From Paraburkholderia piptadeniae (GTDB taxonomy: Bacteria; Pseudomonadota; Gammaproteobacteria; Burkholderiales; Burkholderiaceae): a stretch of 64,000 bases of DNA. The DNA is taken from the NCBI RefSeq assembly GCF_900007165.1, contig NZ_CYGY02000056.1, forward strand, positions 62,001-126,000, read 5' to 3'. This document shows, piece after piece, positions 26,697 to 36,796 of this stretch (position 1 is its first letter; the number at the start of each line of letters is the position of its first letter). The position numbers and the translations under genes were made by a program. The notes under the pieces were generated by a model. It was not told the DNA's origin and did no database searches. It saw nothing but the letters and a program-made list of their open reading frames with translations.

Positions 26697-27080
26697 TCAG
26701 TCACGCGCAAGCGCACGCTCGATCGTGATCTGCGTCGGCATCATATTGATGTTCGCGTTGTGAATGACCCAAAGCGAACCCGCGACGATGATGACGATCG
26801 CCAACGCGGTACAGACGAATATCGCCGTATTCGCGCGCTGATCGTCGGCTGAACCGAGGTGCAGGAAGTACTTCAGCTGCACGACGAGTTGCACGACACA
26901 CAGCACGACCACAGCCGTCAGCCCCATCGACTTTGGAACGGCATGCGTCATGACGACGCCAAACGAAGCAAAGGTCAGCACGAGCGACAACAGCATGCCG
27001 ACGACATAGCTCTTCACGCTGCCGTGCGACGCATGATGAACGCGCGCATGCGCAACGTTCGAATGAGATGATTTGCTCAT
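26697..27080 (-). CDS. cyoD: Cytochrome bo ubiquinol oxidase subunit IV
   Basis: The 127-residue protein has three membrane helices (SYVVGMLLSLVLTFASFGVV, LTAVVVLCVVQLVVQLKYFL, TAIFVCTALAIVIIVAGSLW) and the conserved QLKYFLHLG, as in CyoD. It is the small assembly or stability subunit of the bo-type quinol oxidase. Its start overlaps the cyoC stop by 4 nt. It is the last gene of the operon in this window; no cyoE (heme O synthase) follows. Confidence 0.9.
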   Translation of the reverse strand: MSKSSHSNVAHARVHHASHGSVKSYVVGMLLSLVLTFASFGVVMTHAVPKSMGLTAVVVLCVVQLVVQLKYFLHLGSADDQRANTAIFVCTALAIVIIVAGSLWVIHNANINMMPTQITIERALARD

Positions 27081-27688
27081 AGAAACTCACGCAGATAGAC
27101 AAGGCTGAACACGCAGATCCATACGAGATCGAGGAAGTGCCAAAAGAGACTCAGACACGCAATGCGCCGCCGCGTCACCGGCGTGAGCCCGAATCGGCTG
27201 ATCTGATGCATCATCACGACGATCCACAGCAGACCGCTCGTCACGTGCAATCCATGCGTGCCGACGAGCACGAAGTAGCTCGACAGGAACGCACTCGTCG
27301 AAGGGCCTGCGCCGTCGCTCACCAGCTTGGCGAACTCATAAACCTCCATGCCGATGAATGCCGCGCCCAGAACGAAAGTCACGGCGAGCCAGCGAATTAC
27401 CTTTCCGCGCTGGTTCGCGTGCGCGCTCAACATGCCCATGCCGAACGTGAAGCTGCTCGCGAGCAGCAGCAAGGTCTCGCCCAGCACGTAGGGCAATTCG
27501 AACAGTTGCCTGCCCGAAGGCCCGCCCGCCGTTGCATTGGCGAGCACGCCGAAGGTCGCGAACAGCGTCGCGAAGATGAGGCAGTCGCTCATCAGGTAGA
27601 TCCAGAACCCGAGCGTGGTGCGGGTTCCGTCGTCGTGGCCGTGACTGTCGTGATGATCGCGGGCCCGGTAGGTTGAAACACTGGTCAT
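27077..27688 (-). CDS. cyoC: Cytochrome bo ubiquinol oxidase subunit III
   Basis: The 203-residue protein has five membrane helices and the subunit III marks LGFWIYLMSDCLIFATLFA, FELPYVLGETLLLLASSF, GMLSAHANQRGKVI and GTHGLHVTSGLLWIVVM. The N-terminus is His/Asp-rich (RDHHDSHGHDDG). I took the ATG at 27688, 2 nt after the cyoB stop; the frame open upstream of it is inside cyoB. It overlaps cyoD by 4 nt. Confidence 0.92.
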   Translation of the reverse strand: MTSVSTYRARDHHDSHGHDDGTRTTLGFWIYLMSDCLIFATLFATFGVLANATAGGPSGRQLFELPYVLGETLLLLASSFTFGMGMLSAHANQRGKVIRWLAVTFVLGAAFIGMEVYEFAKLVSDGAGPSTSAFLSSYFVLVGTHGLHVTSGLLWIVVMMHQISRFGLTPVTRRRIACLSLFWHFLDLVWICVFSLVYLREFL

Positions 27689-27690
27689 GG

Positions 27691-29667
27691 TCAGGCAGCC
27701 TCGGCAAGTTTCTCGAAACGCTCGCTCTCGATCCGCGCCACTTCCGCAGCGGGAACGTAGTAGTCGACGTCCTGATCGTAGGTGCGCGCGATGAAGGTCG
27801 CGATCATGCCGATCAGCCCGACGATCGCGAAGACCCACATGTGCCACACCATCGCAAAGCAGAACAGCATGCTGAACGCGGAGATGATGACGCCCGCCCC
27901 CGTGTTGCGTGGCATATGGATGTCCTCGTATTTGGCGGGCCTTGCATGGGCGCGTCCCGACTTCTTGTTGTCCCAGTGCTGTTCGAGCGACGTAATGACG
28001 GGAACGATCGCGAAGTTATAGAACGGCGCGGGCGATGAAGTCGACCATTCGAGGCTGCGGCCGTCCCACGGATCACCCGTGAGATCGCGGTTCTGCTCGC
28101 GATTGCGGATGCTCACGGCGAACTGGATCAGCAAGGCCAGAATGCCCATGCCGACGATCATAGCGCCGACGAGCGCGACGATCAGCCAGGGGTGCCACTC
28201 GGGAACCGAGTAGTGATTCATCCGGCGCGTCATGCCTTCGAAGCCAAGGATATACAGCGGCGTAAACGCGAGCCAGTAGCCGACGAGCCAGCACCAGAAA
28301 GCGACCTTGCCCCAGAACTCGTCGAGCGTGAAGCCGAATACTTTCGGGAACCAGTAGCTGATGCCCGCGAGACAACCGAACACGACGCCGCCGATGATCA
28401 CGTTGTGAAAGTGCGCGACGAGGAACAGGCTGTTGTGCAGCACGAAGTCCGCGCCAGGCACGGCAAGCAGCACGCCCGTCATGCCGCCCACCGCGAAGGT
28501 GACCATGAAGCCGATCGTCCACAGCGTCGACGAGTGATAGCGAATGCGGCCGCGATACATCGTGAAGAGCCAGTTGAACAGCTTCACGCCCGTCGGGATC
28601 GAAATGATCGACGTCATGATGCCAAAGAACGCATTGACGTTCGCGCCCGATCCCATCGTGAAGAAGTGGTGCAGCCACACGAAGAACGACAGGATGCCAA
28701 TCGACGACGTTGCGTACACCATCGACTTGTAGCCGAACAGCGGCTTGCCCGAGAACGTCGCGATGATTTCCGAGAACGCGCCGAATGCCGGCAGGATCAG
28801 GATGTACACCTCGGGGTGGCCCCATACCCAGATGAGGTTGATGTACATCATCGCGTTGCCGCCGAGCTCGTTCGTGAAGAAGTGCATGTCGAGATAGCGG
28901 TCCGCCGTGAGCAGCGCGAGTGTGCCCGTGAGCACGGGGAACACGGCGACGATCAGGATGTTCGTGATCAACGCGGTCCAGCAGAAGACGGGCATCTTCA
29001 TCAGGTTCAGACCCGGCGCGCGCATGCGCAGAATCGTCACGATGAAGTTGATGCCGCTCAGCGTCGTGCCTAAGCCGGAGACCTGTAGCGACCATATGTA
29101 ATAGTCGACGCCCGCTGTTGGACTATAGCCAAGCTCCGACAACGGCGGATAGGCGACCCAGCCCGTCGCCGCAAAATCGCCGACGAACATCGAGATCATC
29201 ACGAGCAGCGCGCCGACCACGGACAGCCAGAAGCTCAGCGAATTGACGAACGGATACGCGACGTCGCGCGCGCCGAGCTGCAGCGGCACGACGACATTCA
29301 TCAAGCCGAGAATGAGCGGCGTCGCCACGAAGAAGATCATGATCACGCCGTGCGCGGTGAAGATCTGATCGTAGTGATGCGGCGGCAGATAACCCGCGGC
29401 ATCGTTGAATGCAATCGCCTGCTGCGCGCGCATCATGATCGCGTCGGCGAAACCGCGCAGCAGCATCACGAGCGCGAGAATGATGTACATCACGCCGATC
29501 CGCTTGTGATCGACCGACGTGATCCATTCCTTCCACAGGTATGTCCACTTGCCGGCGTAAGTGACGGCGCCGAGCAGCGCGAGTCCCAACACTATCACGA
29601 CACCGAGCGTGCCCATGATGATGGGCTCGTGATACGGAATCGCATCGAGCGTAAGTTTTCCAAACAT
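27691..29667 (-). CDS. cyoB: Cytochrome bo ubiquinol oxidase subunit I
   Basis: The 658-residue heme-copper oxidase subunit carries the low-spin heme His in [12 protein letters not shown], the CuB/Tyr cross-link motif [14 protein letters not shown], the CuB His pair in WLHHFFTMG, the His ligands in [11 protein letters not shown] and the K-channel residues of family A. The quinol oxidase type is shown by the operon and by CyoA lacking copper ligands. The enzyme reduces oxygen to water and pumps protons at the inner membrane. It starts 5 nt after the cyoA stop. Confidence 0.95.
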   Translation of the reverse strand: MFGKLTLDAIPYHEPIIMGTLGVVIVLGLALLGAVTYAGKWTYLWKEWITSVDHKRIGVMYIILALVMLLRGFADAIMMRAQQAIAFNDAAGYLPPHHYDQIFTAHGVIMIFFVATPLILGLMNVVVPLQLGARDVAYPFVNSLSFWLSVVGALLVMISMFVGDFAATGWVAYPPLSELGYSPTAGVDYYIWSLQVSGLGTTLSGINFIVTILRMRAPGLNLMKMPVFCWTALITNILIVAVFPVLTGTLALLTADRYLDMHFFTNELGGNAMMYINLIWVWGHPEVYILILPAFGAFSEIIATFSGKPLFGYKSMVYATSSIGILSFFVWLHHFFTMGSGANVNAFFGIMTSIISIPTGVKLFNWLFTMYRGRIRYHSSTLWTIGFMVTFAVGGMTGVLLAVPGADFVLHNSLFLVAHFHNVIIGGVVFGCLAGISYWFPKVFGFTLDEFWGKVAFWCWLVGYWLAFTPLYILGFEGMTRRMNHYSVPEWHPWLIVALVGAMIVGMGILALLIQFAVSIRNREQNRDLTGDPWDGRSLEWSTSSPAPFYNFAIVPVITSLEQHWDNKKSGRAHARPAKYEDIHMPRNTGAGVIISAFSMLFCFAMVWHMWVFAIVGLIGMIATFIARTYDQDVDYYVPAAEVARIESERFEKLAEAA

Positions 29668-29672
29668 ATGAA

Positions 29673-30680
29673 CTACTCCGATACCAAAGCTGCGTGTGAA
29701 GGCAAGCCGGCAGGCTTCACGGACATGCCCGTCATGCCCGTCGCGCCTGTCGTGCAGATGGGGTTGCCCGACGCATCTCGCATGTACTGGTTGACGATGC
29801 CGTCGAAGAGGCCCGGCGCCACGCTGCTATAAAGCGTGGCGGCAACTTTTCGGCTGGGCTGTTGCAGGACATCGTAGGCAGGCACATCGAGCACTTGCCG
29901 CGAGGCTCGCGCGCGCGCGATCCATGCATCGAAGTCGCCGCGATTCGTGACGACCGCATTGAAGTTCATGTCGGAGAAGCCCGGTCCGCTAAACGCGGAC
30001 GACCGGCCCGCATACGTACCGACGCTATTCGCGATCAGATGAAGCTGTGTCTGCATGCCCGACATCGCATACACCTGGCTGCCCAATTGCGGAATGAAGA
30101 ACGAATTCATCAACGATTCCGCCGTCAATTTGAAATCGACGGGCGTATTGACGGGCAGTGCCAGCTGGTTGACGGAAGCGACGCCATAGTCCGGGTAGAT
30201 GAACAGCCACTTCCAGTTCAGTGCGACCACTTCCACGCGAACCGGCTTCACGTCGGATTCGAGCGGCTTGTAGGGATCGAGGCTGTGCGTTGTCTTCCAG
30301 ATCAGGACGGCAAGCGTCGCGACAATGAGGCAGGGAATCGTCCACACGACGACTTCGATCGCGTTCGAATGCGCCCACGTCGGCGCATACGTCGCCTTCG
30401 TGTTCGATGCGCGGTAACGCCATGCGAAATACAGCGTGAGCAGGATCACGGGTATCACGACGAGCAGCATCAATCCGAGCGCGATCAGGATCAGATTCTT
30501 TTCCTGCACGCCGATCGAACCCTTCGGGTCGAAGAGGACCATGCTGCATCCGCCGAGCAGGCTGAGCGCGCCCGCGGCGGCGATCCGGCCGGCCCGGACG
30601 AGATGCCTTCGAAATGGATGGAAGCGGGGCCATCGTCCCGCTGTATGGGGAGGGCCCCCGTGTGTAGGTGGGTTGCGCAT
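29673..30680 (-). CDS. cyoA: Cytochrome bo ubiquinol oxidase subunit II, lipoprotein
   Basis: The 335-residue protein has a long N-terminus ending in the lipobox SLLGGC (Cys about residue 46), then two membrane helices and a cupredoxin domain ([40 protein letters not shown]). The CuA ligands of cytochrome c oxidases are absent, as expected for a quinol oxidase. The start is uncertain: ATG at 30680 (MRNPPTHGG) or ATG at 30707. Both lie downstream of, or inside, the conserved inverted repeat shared with the divergent MocR gene. It is the first gene of cyoABCD. Confidence 0.9.
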   Translation of the reverse strand: MRNPPTHGGPPHTAGRWPRFHPFRRHLVRAGRIAAAGALSLLGGCSMVLFDPKGSIGVQEKNLILIALGLMLLVVIPVILLTLYFAWRYRASNTKATYAPTWAHSNAIEVVVWTIPCLIVATLAVLIWKTTHSLDPYKPLESDVKPVRVEVVALNWKWLFIYPDYGVASVNQLALPVNTPVDFKLTAESLMNSFFIPQLGSQVYAMSGMQTQLHLIANSVGTYAGRSSAFSGPGFSDMNFNAVVTNRGDFDAWIARARASRQVLDVPAYDVLQQPSRKVAATLYSSVAPGLFDGIVNQYMRDASGNPICTTGATGMTGMSVKPAGLPSHAALVSE

Positions 30681-30705
30681 GCTTTCAGGTTGGTTGCGTG
30701 GTTGC

Positions 30706-30818
30706 ATAGCCCCATACATGTATCCACCAACCATCACTCGCGCGCGGCGTCCCACTACGGCGATCCGCACCAATACTGGCCAATCGGCCATGACCGGGCG
30801 GATACATACATAGGCTAT
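30706..30818. promoter_or_regulatory. Inverted/direct repeat region between cyoA and the MocR regulator
   Basis: ATAGCCCCATACATGTATCC (30706-30725) and GGATACATACATAGGCTAT (30800-30818) form a near-perfect inverted repeat with arms 75 nt apart. CCATACATG (30712-30720) is repeated directly at 30847-30855, overlapping the start region of the regulator. MocR proteins often bind direct repeats, so these are good candidates for sites that control both cyoABCD and the regulator. Confidence 0.5.
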
Positions 30819-30843
30819 GCCGGCGCATGCTAGAGTAAGACAT

Positions 30844-32271
30844 ATGCCATACATGCGCGACACGATGCCACACATGACCTCACGAAAGCGCGCCGCTCAG
30901 CGGCCGGACTGGATCACCGATTTCGCCGACAACGGCAAGGCGCGCTATCTGCAGATCGTCGATCTGATCGAGCGCGCTGTCGCGGACGGCAAGCTGGCCC
31001 CCGGCGACCGGCTGCCGCCGCAGCGCAAGCTGGCCGAGTTGATCGGCGTGGACCTGACCACCGTCACGCGCGGCTTCTCCGAGGCGCACCGGCGCAACCT
31101 GATCGAATCGCGTGGTCCGCTGGGCACGTTCATCGCGCCGCCCAAGGTTGCGTTCATGCAACGCGTCGATCTGAGCATGAACATCCCCCCTCCTCCAGCC
31201 GACATGGATCTCGCCGTGCTTCTCAGGCGCGGGCTTTCGCAGGTGCTGGTGCGCAGCGATGTCGATCTGCTGATGACCTATCAGCTTGGTGGCGGCAGCG
31301 ACTCCGATCGACAGGCGGGCGCCGCATGGCTCGAGCCGATACTCGGGCGCGTGGACCCGTCACGCGTCGTCGTGACGCCGGGCGCGCACTCGACGCTTGC
31401 CGCACTGATGCTCGCGCTCACGCACGCGGGCGAACCCATCTTCACCGAGCAACTGATCTATCCGGGCCTTCCGCTGATCGCGCGTCAACTCGGGCGTCAT
31501 CTGAAGCCTGTTGCGTGCGACTCGCACGGAATGCGGCTGGACGCACTCGACGAAGCCTGCGACGGCGCGAACGGCGGCGTGATCTATCTGAATCCAACCT
31601 TGCGCAACCCGACCGCGCAGACGATGCCGCTGAAACGCCGCAAAGAAATCCTCGCAGTGGCCGCGCGTCGGAACATCAAGGTGATCGAGGACGATCCGTA
31701 TTGGCTGCTGGCCGACGAACCGCCCGCGCCGCTGTCCGCGCTCATGCCGCAACAGGTGTACTACCTGTCCACGCTTTCGAAGTGCATTTCGCCGGGTTTG
31801 CGTGCCGCCTTTCTCGTGTTGCCGTCCGCCGAGGGACAGGATGCGTTTCTCAACGCATTGAGATCCCTTTCGTTGATGTCGCCGCCGCTTGCCACGTCGC
31901 TGGTCACGCAATGGATTCTGGACGGCACGGCGTCGGAAGTACTGGGAGGCATCGTGAAAGAGTCGCGTGAACGCCTGCTCGCGGCCAGTCAGATCCTTTC
32001 GCCCGTAAGCGGTTCAAAGACGAGCGGCGGCATTCACCTGTGGCAAGCGTTGCCCGGGCACTGGGCCGCGCAAGGTCTCGCCGATGCGGCCCGTGCGGAA
32101 GGACTCGTCGTTGCCCCCGCTTCCGCGTTTTGCCAGGGCGGCGATGTGCCGAATGCAATCCGTATCTCGCTTGGCGGCTGCACGCGGCGCAGCGAGTTGA
32201 CTTCGGCATTGAGAAAGCTCGCTGCGCTGCTGGAACGCAAGCCAACGGCCGATGATCGGCTGCTGATATAG
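30844..32271 (+). CDS. MocR-type regulator (GntR helix-turn-helix fused to aminotransferase-like domain)
   Basis: The roughly 475-residue protein has a GntR winged helix (YLQIVDLIERAVADGKLAPG, DRLPPQRKLAELIGVDLTTV, RGFSEAHRRNLIESRG) and a fold-type I aminotransferase domain (VVVTPGAHSTLAALMLALTH, IYLNPTLRNPT, IEDDPYWLL). The PLP lysine is present in YLSTLSKCISPGLR, so it probably binds PLP. The start could be any of several ATGs between 30817 and 30874; I chose 30844. It is divergent from cyoABCD across a 160-nt region holding inverted repeats, which points to control of the oxidase, although PdxR- or GabR-like roles elsewhere are possible. Confidence 0.85.
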   Translation: MPYMRDTMPHMTSRKRAAQRPDWITDFADNGKARYLQIVDLIERAVADGKLAPGDRLPPQRKLAELIGVDLTTVTRGFSEAHRRNLIESRGPLGTFIAPPKVAFMQRVDLSMNIPPPPADMDLAVLLRRGLSQVLVRSDVDLLMTYQLGGGSDSDRQAGAAWLEPILGRVDPSRVVVTPGAHSTLAALMLALTHAGEPIFTEQLIYPGLPLIARQLGRHLKPVACDSHGMRLDALDEACDGANGGVIYLNPTLRNPTAQTMPLKRRKEILAVAARRNIKVIEDDPYWLLADEPPAPLSALMPQQVYYLSTLSKCISPGLRAAFLVLPSAEGQDAFLNALRSLSLMSPPLATSLVTQWILDGTASEVLGGIVKESRERLLAASQILSPVSGSKTSGGIHLWQALPGHWAAQGLADAARAEGLVVAPASAFCQGGDVPNAIRISLGGCTRRSELTSALRKLAALLERKPTADDRLLI

Positions 32272-32486
32272 CGTCGACAACATCTGCTGCGATCGATTTG
32301 AAGCGATCTGCTTCTGTACGAAGCCTCGGCGCACGCGAATAATGGGGTCAACGCTGCTCCGAACACTTCCTTACTCCTTTTATCGTTCGAAGCGCGCCGG
32401 GATAACTGCGCGAGTGCCCGAGGCCCACGGCCTTCAACCCGCAGAGCTTGCAGCTATGTAACATATCGAGCGTGGCAGGCACTAAG

Positions 32487-32517
32487 CCTCGGCACCTTAT
32501 GGCGCCGGGGTTTTTTT
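32487..32517 (+). terminator. Rho-independent terminator
   Basis: An imperfect stem (CCTCGGCACC/GGCGCCGGGG, one mismatch and one wobble) with loop TTAT is followed by seven T. It lies about 215 nt after the MocR stop, with no gene in between. Confidence 0.75.
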
Positions 32518-32573
32518 ATCGTCCGCCGTTCGTCGCCTGGGCTCTGCGCCGTTGTCGTCTCACGTGAACCCGC

Positions 32574-33005
32574 TCACGCATGCTGTCGCCGGCGTTGCAA
32601 TCGCGCGATCAACTCGAACACGGCCATTCCGCCCAGCATCGCAGCGACGAAACCCCAGGCTTTCGGATATCCGGCGCCGAGCGCGACCAGTGCGGGCCCC
32701 GGACAGAATCCCGCGATGCCCCAGCCCACCCCAAAGACCGCGCTTCCGAGAATAAGCCTTGCCGTTACGGCAGAGCCAGCGGGTATTTGCATCGGCAGCC
32801 CGAGCAGCGATTTTGCGCGGCGTTTTGCGAGCAGAAAAGCAACCGACGCGATACCGATTGCACTGACCATCACGAATGCAAGCGACGGGTCCCATCGTCC
32901 CGCGATGTCCAGAAAGCCGAGTACTTTTGCGGGATTGGCCATGCCGGACACCATCAGGCCGACACCGAACAGCAGCCCCGCCACTAACGCAGTCAGCACG
33001 TTCAA
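32574..33005 (-). CDS. YeeE/YedE (DUF6691-type) sulfur transport protein, second half
   Basis: The 143-residue membrane protein has [34 protein letters not shown] and [19 protein letters not shown], with the conserved Cys of the CPGPA motif. It is the partner half of the YeeE/YedE thiosulfate-uptake fold, as in PmpA/PmpB pairs. The start is a TTG at 33005 with GGGAGG seven nt upstream, 1 nt after the stop of the first half. About four membrane helices are visible. It probably works only with its neighbour. Confidence 0.85.
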   Translation of the reverse strand: MNVLTALVAGLLFGVGLMVSGMANPAKVLGFLDIAGRWDPSLAFVMVSAIGIASVAFLLAKRRAKSLLGLPMQIPAGSAVTARLILGSAVFGVGWGIAGFCPGPALVALGAGYPKAWGFVAAMLGGMAVFELIARLQRRRQHA

Positions 33006-33006
33006 C

Positions 33007-33441
33007 TCAGCCTCCCACCAGATGCCGCAGCACGAACACCGTCACGAAGCCCGTCGCCATGAACGTCGCCGTCGCGGCCAGCGAACGGATCGATCCACGC
33101 GAAATGCCGCATACGCCGTGGCCGCTCGTGCAGCCGCTCGCGTAGCGCGTGCCGACGCCGACGAGAAAACCAGCGGCGATGATTTCACCCCATCCCGCCT
33201 GGATGTCGGGCGATATCGGCTTGCCCAACGCGCTCGCCAGAATGGGCGCGCCGATGAGTCCCGCTATGAACGCCGCACGCCAGCCCGATTCGTCGCGTGA
33301 CGTGCCCAGCAGGCCGCCGAGAATGCCGCTGATACCGGCGATTCGGCCGTTGAAAAGCACCAGCACGGCGGCAGCGACGCCGATGACAATACCGCCGGCA
33401 AGAGAAAAGAATGGAGTGAAGCTCCCCACATCAATCGACAC
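33007..33441 (-). CDS. YeeE/YedE sulfur transport protein, first half
   Basis: The 144-residue membrane protein has [31 protein letters not shown] and the core motif [20 protein letters not shown] with two conserved Cys. YeeE-type proteins take up thiosulfate or other reduced sulfur through a chain of such Cys. The start is GTG at 33441 with AGGAGG upstream. The second half follows 1 nt later. No ArsR or BigR-type regulator, and no sulfur dioxygenase, is adjacent, though these pairs often occur together. Confidence 0.87.
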   Translation of the reverse strand: MSIDVGSFTPFFSLAGGIVIGVAAAVLVLFNGRIAGISGILGGLLGTSRDESGWRAAFIAGLIGAPILASALGKPISPDIQAGWGEIIAAGFLVGVGTRYASGCTSGHGVCGISRGSIRSLAATATFMATGFVTVFVLRHLVGG

Positions 33442-33601
33442 GACACCTCCTGAGTTGCATTCGCATAGAACCGTTATAGAGCACGGTTATCGAGTGCAAT
33501 TGTTTCCTGGGTCGGCGGCAAATGGAAGGTGCTTGCGGCGTCGCGACGCGTCGTGTTTTTGCTGTGTCGTTATCGAATTGAAGATCCGGCCGTCGATCAG
33601 G

Positions 33602-35236
33602 TCAGTTGATTTGACGAAGTTCGCGGCGAAGAATCTTTCCTACCGCCGATTTGGGCAATGCATCGACGAAGTGGACGATCTTCGGCACCTTGTAGGCGGC
33701 CATCGCCGCGCGGCAGTGCGCGATGAGTGCTTCGGCGCTCACGTCCGCCCCTTGCGCCTTGATGACGAACAGCTTGACCGCTTCGCCCGTCTTCTCGTCG
33801 GGCACGCCGATGCACGCACATTCCGCGACGCCGGCGAATGCGGTCGCAACGGCTTCCACTTCGTTCGGGTAAACGTTGAAGCCGGAGACGATCACCATGT
33901 CCTTCTTGCGATCGACGATCTTCAGAAAGCCCTTGTCGTCGAATACGCCCACGTCGCCCGTGCGAAAGTAGCCGTCCGCCGTGAACGCCCTCGCGTTTGC
34001 CTCGGGCTTTTGCCAATAGCCGCCCATCACTTGCGGCCCCTTCACGCAGATCTCGCCCGGCTCGCCGATGCCGGCTTCCCTGTCGTTTTCGTCGAGCAGC
34101 TTGACGTCGGTGGATGGCACAGGAAGACCCGTATCACCCGTAAAGCGGCTAATGAACTGCGGGTTGAACGACACGACGGGCGAAGTCTCCGACAGCCCAT
34201 AGCCTTCGCGGATGAAGCTGCGCGTCGCCGACTTCCACCGCTCCGACACGATGTCGATCATTGCCGCCCCGCCGCCCGCGGAGAGCTTCAATCGCGACCA
34301 GTCCACCTCAGTCACGCGCGGATGCGAGGCCAGCGCTGCGTAGAGCGTATTCACGCCGACGAAGATCGTCGGCCGCGCGGCCTTGAGTACATCGATAAAC
34401 GACTCGATGTCGCGCGGGTTGGCGACGAGCCAGTTCTCCGCGCCGACGGAAAAGTAGGTGAGGAAGTTCACCGTCAGCGCAAAGATGTGATACAGCGGAA
34501 TCGCCGTGACGATAACCTCGTTGCCGGGACTCAGCGTGTCGGGCATGAAGGCCTTGAACTGCTCGATGTTGGCGACCAGATTGCGGTGCGACAACGCCGC
34601 CCCCTTCGAAAGCCCTGTCGTGCCGCCCGTGTATTGGAGAAAAAGCAGATCGTCGCCGCTCACGGCAACGGGTTCCAATTCGAGCTTCGCGCCCTGTTCG
34701 ATTGCTTCTGACAACGTTGTCGCGCCGGGCAACGACTCGTCGACAGCGGGCGCTGCAATCCCAGCACCGCAGCCGTCGCCAGGGCCGGCCGTGATCACCG
34801 TCCTGACGCGCGTCTTGTCGATCACCCGCGCAAGCGCCGATGTCGAACCGTTGTACGCGACGATCACTTCAACACCGGCGTCGTTGAGTTGATGCTCGAG
34901 TTCTCGCGCGGTATAGAGCGGATTCACGTTGACCTGCACGCCGCCGATCTTCGCGATAGCAATAAACGCAATCGGGAACGACACGACATTCGGCAGCATC
35001 ACGGCCACCCGATCGCCTTTGCGAACGCCGACCTCTTTCTGCAAATACGCAGCGAATGCGGACGAGAGACGATCGACGTCCGCATACGTCAATGACCGGC
35101 CGAATGCGCGGAAGGCCGGCTTTGCCGCGAACTGGCGCATTGCGCTCTCCATCAGCGCATTCACGCACGGGTAGCGATCCGCGTCGATCTCGGCAGGAAT
35201 CGAATCGTATGACTGAATCCAGTGTCTGTTGCTCAT
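33602..35236 (-). CDS. Long-chain acyl-CoA ligase (AMP-forming)
   Basis: The 544-residue ANL-family enzyme has the P-loop-like FLQYTGGTTGLSKGAALSHRN (in part), the GYGLSETSPVV motif A5, the A7 TGDVGVFDDKGFLKIVDRKK and the catalytic Lys in KSAVGKILRREL. It is FadD-like and would activate fatty acids to acyl-CoA for beta-oxidation. GAGG lies before the ATG at 35236. The gene is divergent from an AraC regulator and stands alone. Chain-length preference is not visible. Confidence 0.88.
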   Translation of the reverse strand: MSNRHWIQSYDSIPAEIDADRYPCVNALMESAMRQFAAKPAFRAFGRSLTYADVDRLSSAFAAYLQKEVGVRKGDRVAVMLPNVVSFPIAFIAIAKIGGVQVNVNPLYTARELEHQLNDAGVEVIVAYNGSTSALARVIDKTRVRTVITAGPGDGCGAGIAAPAVDESLPGATTLSEAIEQGAKLELEPVAVSGDDLLFLQYTGGTTGLSKGAALSHRNLVANIEQFKAFMPDTLSPGNEVIVTAIPLYHIFALTVNFLTYFSVGAENWLVANPRDIESFIDVLKAARPTIFVGVNTLYAALASHPRVTEVDWSRLKLSAGGGAAMIDIVSERWKSATRSFIREGYGLSETSPVVSFNPQFISRFTGDTGLPVPSTDVKLLDENDREAGIGEPGEICVKGPQVMGGYWQKPEANARAFTADGYFRTGDVGVFDDKGFLKIVDRKKDMVIVSGFNVYPNEVEAVATAFAGVAECACIGVPDEKTGEAVKLFVIKAQGADVSAEALIAHCRAAMAAYKVPKIVHFVDALPKSAVGKILRRELRQIN

Positions 35237-35402
35237 TTGGGCCTCAATACTCCGTTGACGACTAGTGCGAAGGCCCCATGCAGGACGAAACCGCGTGATT
35301 CGATATGGCCGAAGTCGCATCGGGTTGAACTATCGCGCGAAGGCTGCGCATTGCAAATGATCGACACGGCCGAATTGGTGATCGCAACGGACAAAGGAAG
35401 GG

Positions 35403-35430
35403 CACTGCCAGGGTGAACCCTATGGCAGGT
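35403..35430. promoter_or_regulatory. Candidate operator between acyl-CoA ligase and AraC genes
   Basis: CTGCCAGGG (35405-35413) pairs with CCC-TA-TGGCAG (35418-35428) across TGAA, a dyad with a 2-nt bulge. It is the strongest palindrome in the 258-nt divergent region. Confidence 0.4.
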
Positions 35431-35494
35431 GATTGCATTAGGGCGCAGAATCTCGTGCACACAATGGATATCGTTTCGGACACAGGACCTGGCC

Positions 35495-36628
35495 ATGCAG
35501 AGCAGCGCGCCTGCGCACGCGACGGCAACGCGCCCTCATATCGACCGGCTGGCGCACGCTTCGTCGGCCATCGCGTTGCGCGAAAAGCGCTTCGCGCCAT
35601 CCAAGCTCGTCGCGCTGATCGAGGTGACGTCGGAACTCGGTCTTGACGCCAGTGCGGTATTGGCGGGAACCGATCTCGATCTCGATGCAATCGCCAATCC
35701 GTTCACGCTGACGTCGTCGCTGCAATTTCTGACCGCCGCGCGAAATGCGATTCGACAGTATGCAAAGTCGGACCTCGGCGTACGCGTCGGGTGCAGGCTG
35801 CACGCGTCGAGCTATGGCATGTATGGCTATGCGCTGCTGTGCTCGGAGGCCATGGCGCACACATTCGATACGGCTGTCAAATACCATCAGCTCGCCAACG
35901 GCGCGCTCGATATCCGCTGGGTCGAAGACGACGATGCCGCAACGTGGATCTTTCCGAACCACAACGAAGTACTCGTGCCCGATGTCGACGAGCCGCTTTA
36001 TCGCTTTCTGATTGACCTGCAATTCGCGGTTCACGTGACCGTTATCAAAGATGTGATGGGCGCCTGGTGCGTACCGGCTCGCGCAATGTTCACGCAGGCA
36101 GAGCCATCGCACGCGGCGCTGCTGTCGGATGTGCTGGAATGTCCGCTCGCATTCGAGCAGCCGCAGAACCTGTTGAGCTACCCCGCTGCGTGGTTGTCGC
36201 GCGCGCCTCAACTCGCCAATCCGATTACTGCGGCGCAAGTGTCCACGCAATGCGCTCGCCTGCTCGAACAATTGCGCTGGCAGGCGGGCGTGACGCGGCG
36301 CGTCTATCAGGAACTTACTCGCACGCCCGGGAAATTCCCCGATATCGAGCAGATCGCCGAAAGCCTGTGCATGACCTCGCGCACGCTTCGGCGCAAGCTC
36401 GAAGCCGAGGGGGCGTCATACAGCGAACTGTTGACGGGCGTACGCAAAGCACTCGCGATCGACTATCTGAGCACGACCTCACTCAGCATCGAAGACATTG
36501 CGCTCACACTCGGTTTCAGCGATGCGGTGGGCTTTCGCCACGCGTTCAAGCGCTGGACGGGAAAAACGCCGAACGAGGTCCGGCGCGACAGGGCCATTTC
36601 GGCAAGCAGTTCAATGATGGACCAGTGA
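35495..36628 (+). CDS. AraC-family regulator with arabinose-binding-like N-terminal domain
   Basis: The 377-residue protein has a long N-terminal domain of the type found in OruR/ArgR-like AraC proteins (FAPSKLVALIEVTSELGLDA, then CRLHASSYGMYGYALLCSEA). The C-terminal AraC double helix-turn-helix follows (DIEQIAESLCMTSRTLRRKL, LSIEDIALTLGFSDAVGFRH, AFKRWTGKTPNEVRR). It is probably an activator of the divergent acyl-CoA ligase gene. The start at 35495 (MQSSAPAH) is 259 nt from the ligase start; an upstream in-frame extension of 22 codons is less likely. Confidence 0.87.
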   Translation: MQSSAPAHATATRPHIDRLAHASSAIALREKRFAPSKLVALIEVTSELGLDASAVLAGTDLDLDAIANPFTLTSSLQFLTAARNAIRQYAKSDLGVRVGCRLHASSYGMYGYALLCSEAMAHTFDTAVKYHQLANGALDIRWVEDDDAATWIFPNHNEVLVPDVDEPLYRFLIDLQFAVHVTVIKDVMGAWCVPARAMFTQAEPSHAALLSDVLECPLAFEQPQNLLSYPAAWLSRAPQLANPITAAQVSTQCARLLEQLRWQAGVTRRVYQELTRTPGKFPDIEQIAESLCMTSRTLRRKLEAEGASYSELLTGVRKALAIDYLSTTSLSIEDIALTLGFSDAVGFRHAFKRWTGKTPNEVRRDRAISASSSMMDQ

Positions 36629-36796
36629 TAGCCGCGGCTACGCAGCTTTGTGCATAAACGAAAGCCTATAGCCAGCCAAAGTTTGTTTTATTGTTTCGCT
36701 CGACAGACGCGACCTTACACTTAGCGAACCATAAGGAGCCCGCGAGACTCGAAACGCCAGCTCTGTCCACGCGAAAACGCCAATCACAAGGAGACG

